From JALZVT01 sp964519335 (GTDB lineage: Bacteria > Pseudomonadota > Gammaproteobacteria > Pseudomonadales > Azotimanducaceae), in the NCBI GenBank assembly GCA_964519335.1, contig CAZFIA010000200.1, forward strand, positions 1 to 5,993: a stretch of DNA of 5,993 bases, in the 5' to 3' direction. The notes below the pieces were generated by a model. The model worked only from the letters and a program-made list of their open reading frames with translations, did not search any database and was not told the origin of the DNA. Each line of letters begins with the position of its first letter. The stretch's first letter is position 1. Both the position numbers and the translations under genes were made by a program. Below, one piece after another: positions 5,257 through 5,993 of this stretch.

Positions 5257-5993
5257 TTACCCGTCCGGAAGCCCCAGTACCCGTTTGGCGATGATGTTGA
5301 GCTGCACCTCTTTGGTGCCTCCGGCTATCGTCAGTGACTTCTGATAGAGCCAGTCTTTGGTGACCTGGCTTGCATCTTGGCTTACGCCATCTCCGGTGAG
5401 CGCCTGGGCGCCGAGCGCCGCAATGAGCAGCTCGTCACCGTCTTGTTTTTGCAGTGCGTTGGTGAGCTTGACGGCAGAAGAGGTAAATCCCGGGGCGCGG
5501 GCTTCCAGTTCTTGTATCGCGCGTTTCTGTGTCAGGCGCTGGGCGTGGCCGTTCATCTCGTAGCGGCACAGCCAGTTGCGCAGGTCGTTGTCGTTAAGCT
5601 TGCCGTCGGCGGTGGTGCCGGCGTACTCAACGACTCGAGCGGGCATATCGCTGCTCGCGCTCATGCCACCCTGCGAACCCGAGACGTTGATGCCGGCGTG
5701 GGTTGAGCGCTCGAATTGCAGCAACCGCTTGCCCACCGTCCAGCCGTTGTCTACCCCGCCAATAACGTCGACGGCGGGAGCTGTTGCGTTTTCGAACAGC
5801 GTCTCGTTGAAAGGGGAGGCACCGGAGATCAATCGAATCGGCCGTACTATGACTCCGGGTTGGCTCATGTCGACCAGCACCAGACTGATGCCGTGATGCT
5901 TGGGCTTGTCGGGTGAGGTGCGTGCCAACACAAATATGTAATCGCAAATCATGGCATCTGACGTCCAGGTTTTGCGGCCGTTGAGCTCGTAGT
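5257..5993 (-). CDS. Acyl-CoA dehydrogenase, C-terminal part (5' end missing)
   Basis: This FAD enzyme family forms the alpha-beta double bond of acyl-CoA esters, the first step of beta-oxidation, passing electrons to ETF. The last 244 residues are visible; the frame continues through the right edge, so the ATG at 5952 is internal. Diagnostic parts are NGRKTWTSDA and the beta-domain run DYIFVLARTS, then GISLVLVDMSQPGV, SGASPFNETLFENATAP, GGVDNGWTVGKRLLQFERS, and the C-terminal LTIAGGTKEVQLNIIAKRV ending LGLPDG. At the place of the C-terminal catalytic glutamate of medium-chain enzymes this protein has glycine (IAGGT), which is common in bacterial members that take the base from elsewhere or work as two-subunit enzymes; the base cannot be located here. 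Chain length preference is unknown. It may be transcribed together with the 104-residue gene downstream. Confidence 0.94.
   Translation of the reverse strand, partial: YELNGRKTWTSDAMICDYIFVLARTSPDKPKHHGISLVLVDMSQPGVIVRPIRLISGASPFNETLFENATAPAVDVIGGVDNGWTVGKRLLQFERSTHAGINVSGSQGGMSASSDMPARVVEYAGTTADGKLNDNDLRNWLCRYEMNGHAQRLTQKRAIQELEARAPGFTSSAVKLTNALQKQDGDELLIAALGAQALTGDGVSQDASQVTKDWLYQKSLTIAGGTKEVQLNIIAKRVLGLPDG

Noticed and set aside
5377..5947. Several open frames of about 106-109 codons on both strands over the acyl-CoA dehydrogenase gene
   Set aside because: They are shadows of a strongly conserved coding frame in GC-rich DNA and carry no motifs of their own.
5950..5952. ATG as start of the acyl-CoA dehydrogenase gene
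   Set aside because: The in-frame residues before it (YELNGRKTWTSDA) are conserved family sequence, so this methionine is internal.

Overview
The window looks like ordinary chromosomal DNA from an aerobic, moderately GC-rich, Gram-negative bacterium, most likely a proteobacterium that degrades lipids or alicyclic compounds. The Gram-negative call rests on a lipoprotein with a clear lipobox. The aerobic and catabolic call rests on a flavin monooxygenase of Baeyer-Villiger type and an acyl-CoA dehydrogenase. A marine gammaproteobacterium would fit, but that is only an impression from gene content. I see no mobile elements, CRISPR arrays, tRNA or rRNA genes.

Layout, left to right. (1) 1-875, + strand: the 3' part of a class IV (branched-chain/D-amino-acid type) aminotransferase gene. 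(2) 886-2682, - strand: a complete 598-residue type I Baeyer-Villiger monooxygenase gene, convergent with the first and 10 bp away. (3) 2809-3471, - strand: a 220-residue membrane-anchored protein of unknown function. (4) 3472-3777: a 306-bp gap with no credible gene but with inverted repeats at both ends. (5) 3778-4284, - strand: a GFA/CENP-V family zinc protein. (6) 4299-4868, + strand: a lipoprotein with a SnoaL/NTF2-like domain, starting 14 bp from the divergent GFA gene. (7) 4876-5190, - strand: a 104-residue protein I do not recognise, convergent with the lipoprotein gene and 7 bp away. (8) 5257-5993, - strand: the C-terminal part of an acyl-CoA dehydrogenase gene that starts beyond the right edge. 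It may be co-transcribed with the 104-residue gene, which lies 66 bp downstream of it.

How they work together: the monooxygenase would insert oxygen next to a ketone to give an ester or lactone, and the acyl-CoA dehydrogenase would act on the resulting or other acyl chains in beta-oxidation. This pairing is plausible from context only, because the two genes lie in separate transcription units. The other genes have no demonstrable link to this chemistry.

No clear new multigene system is visible. The most notable single observation is that the class IV aminotransferase appears to lack its Schiff-base lysine: arginine sits in that alignment column and there is no lysine at all over about 125 residues around it. 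Other points worth checking are the two unrecognised proteins, a perfect 7-6-7 inverted repeat upstream of the membrane-anchored protein gene, and nested inverted repeats at the GFA gene end.
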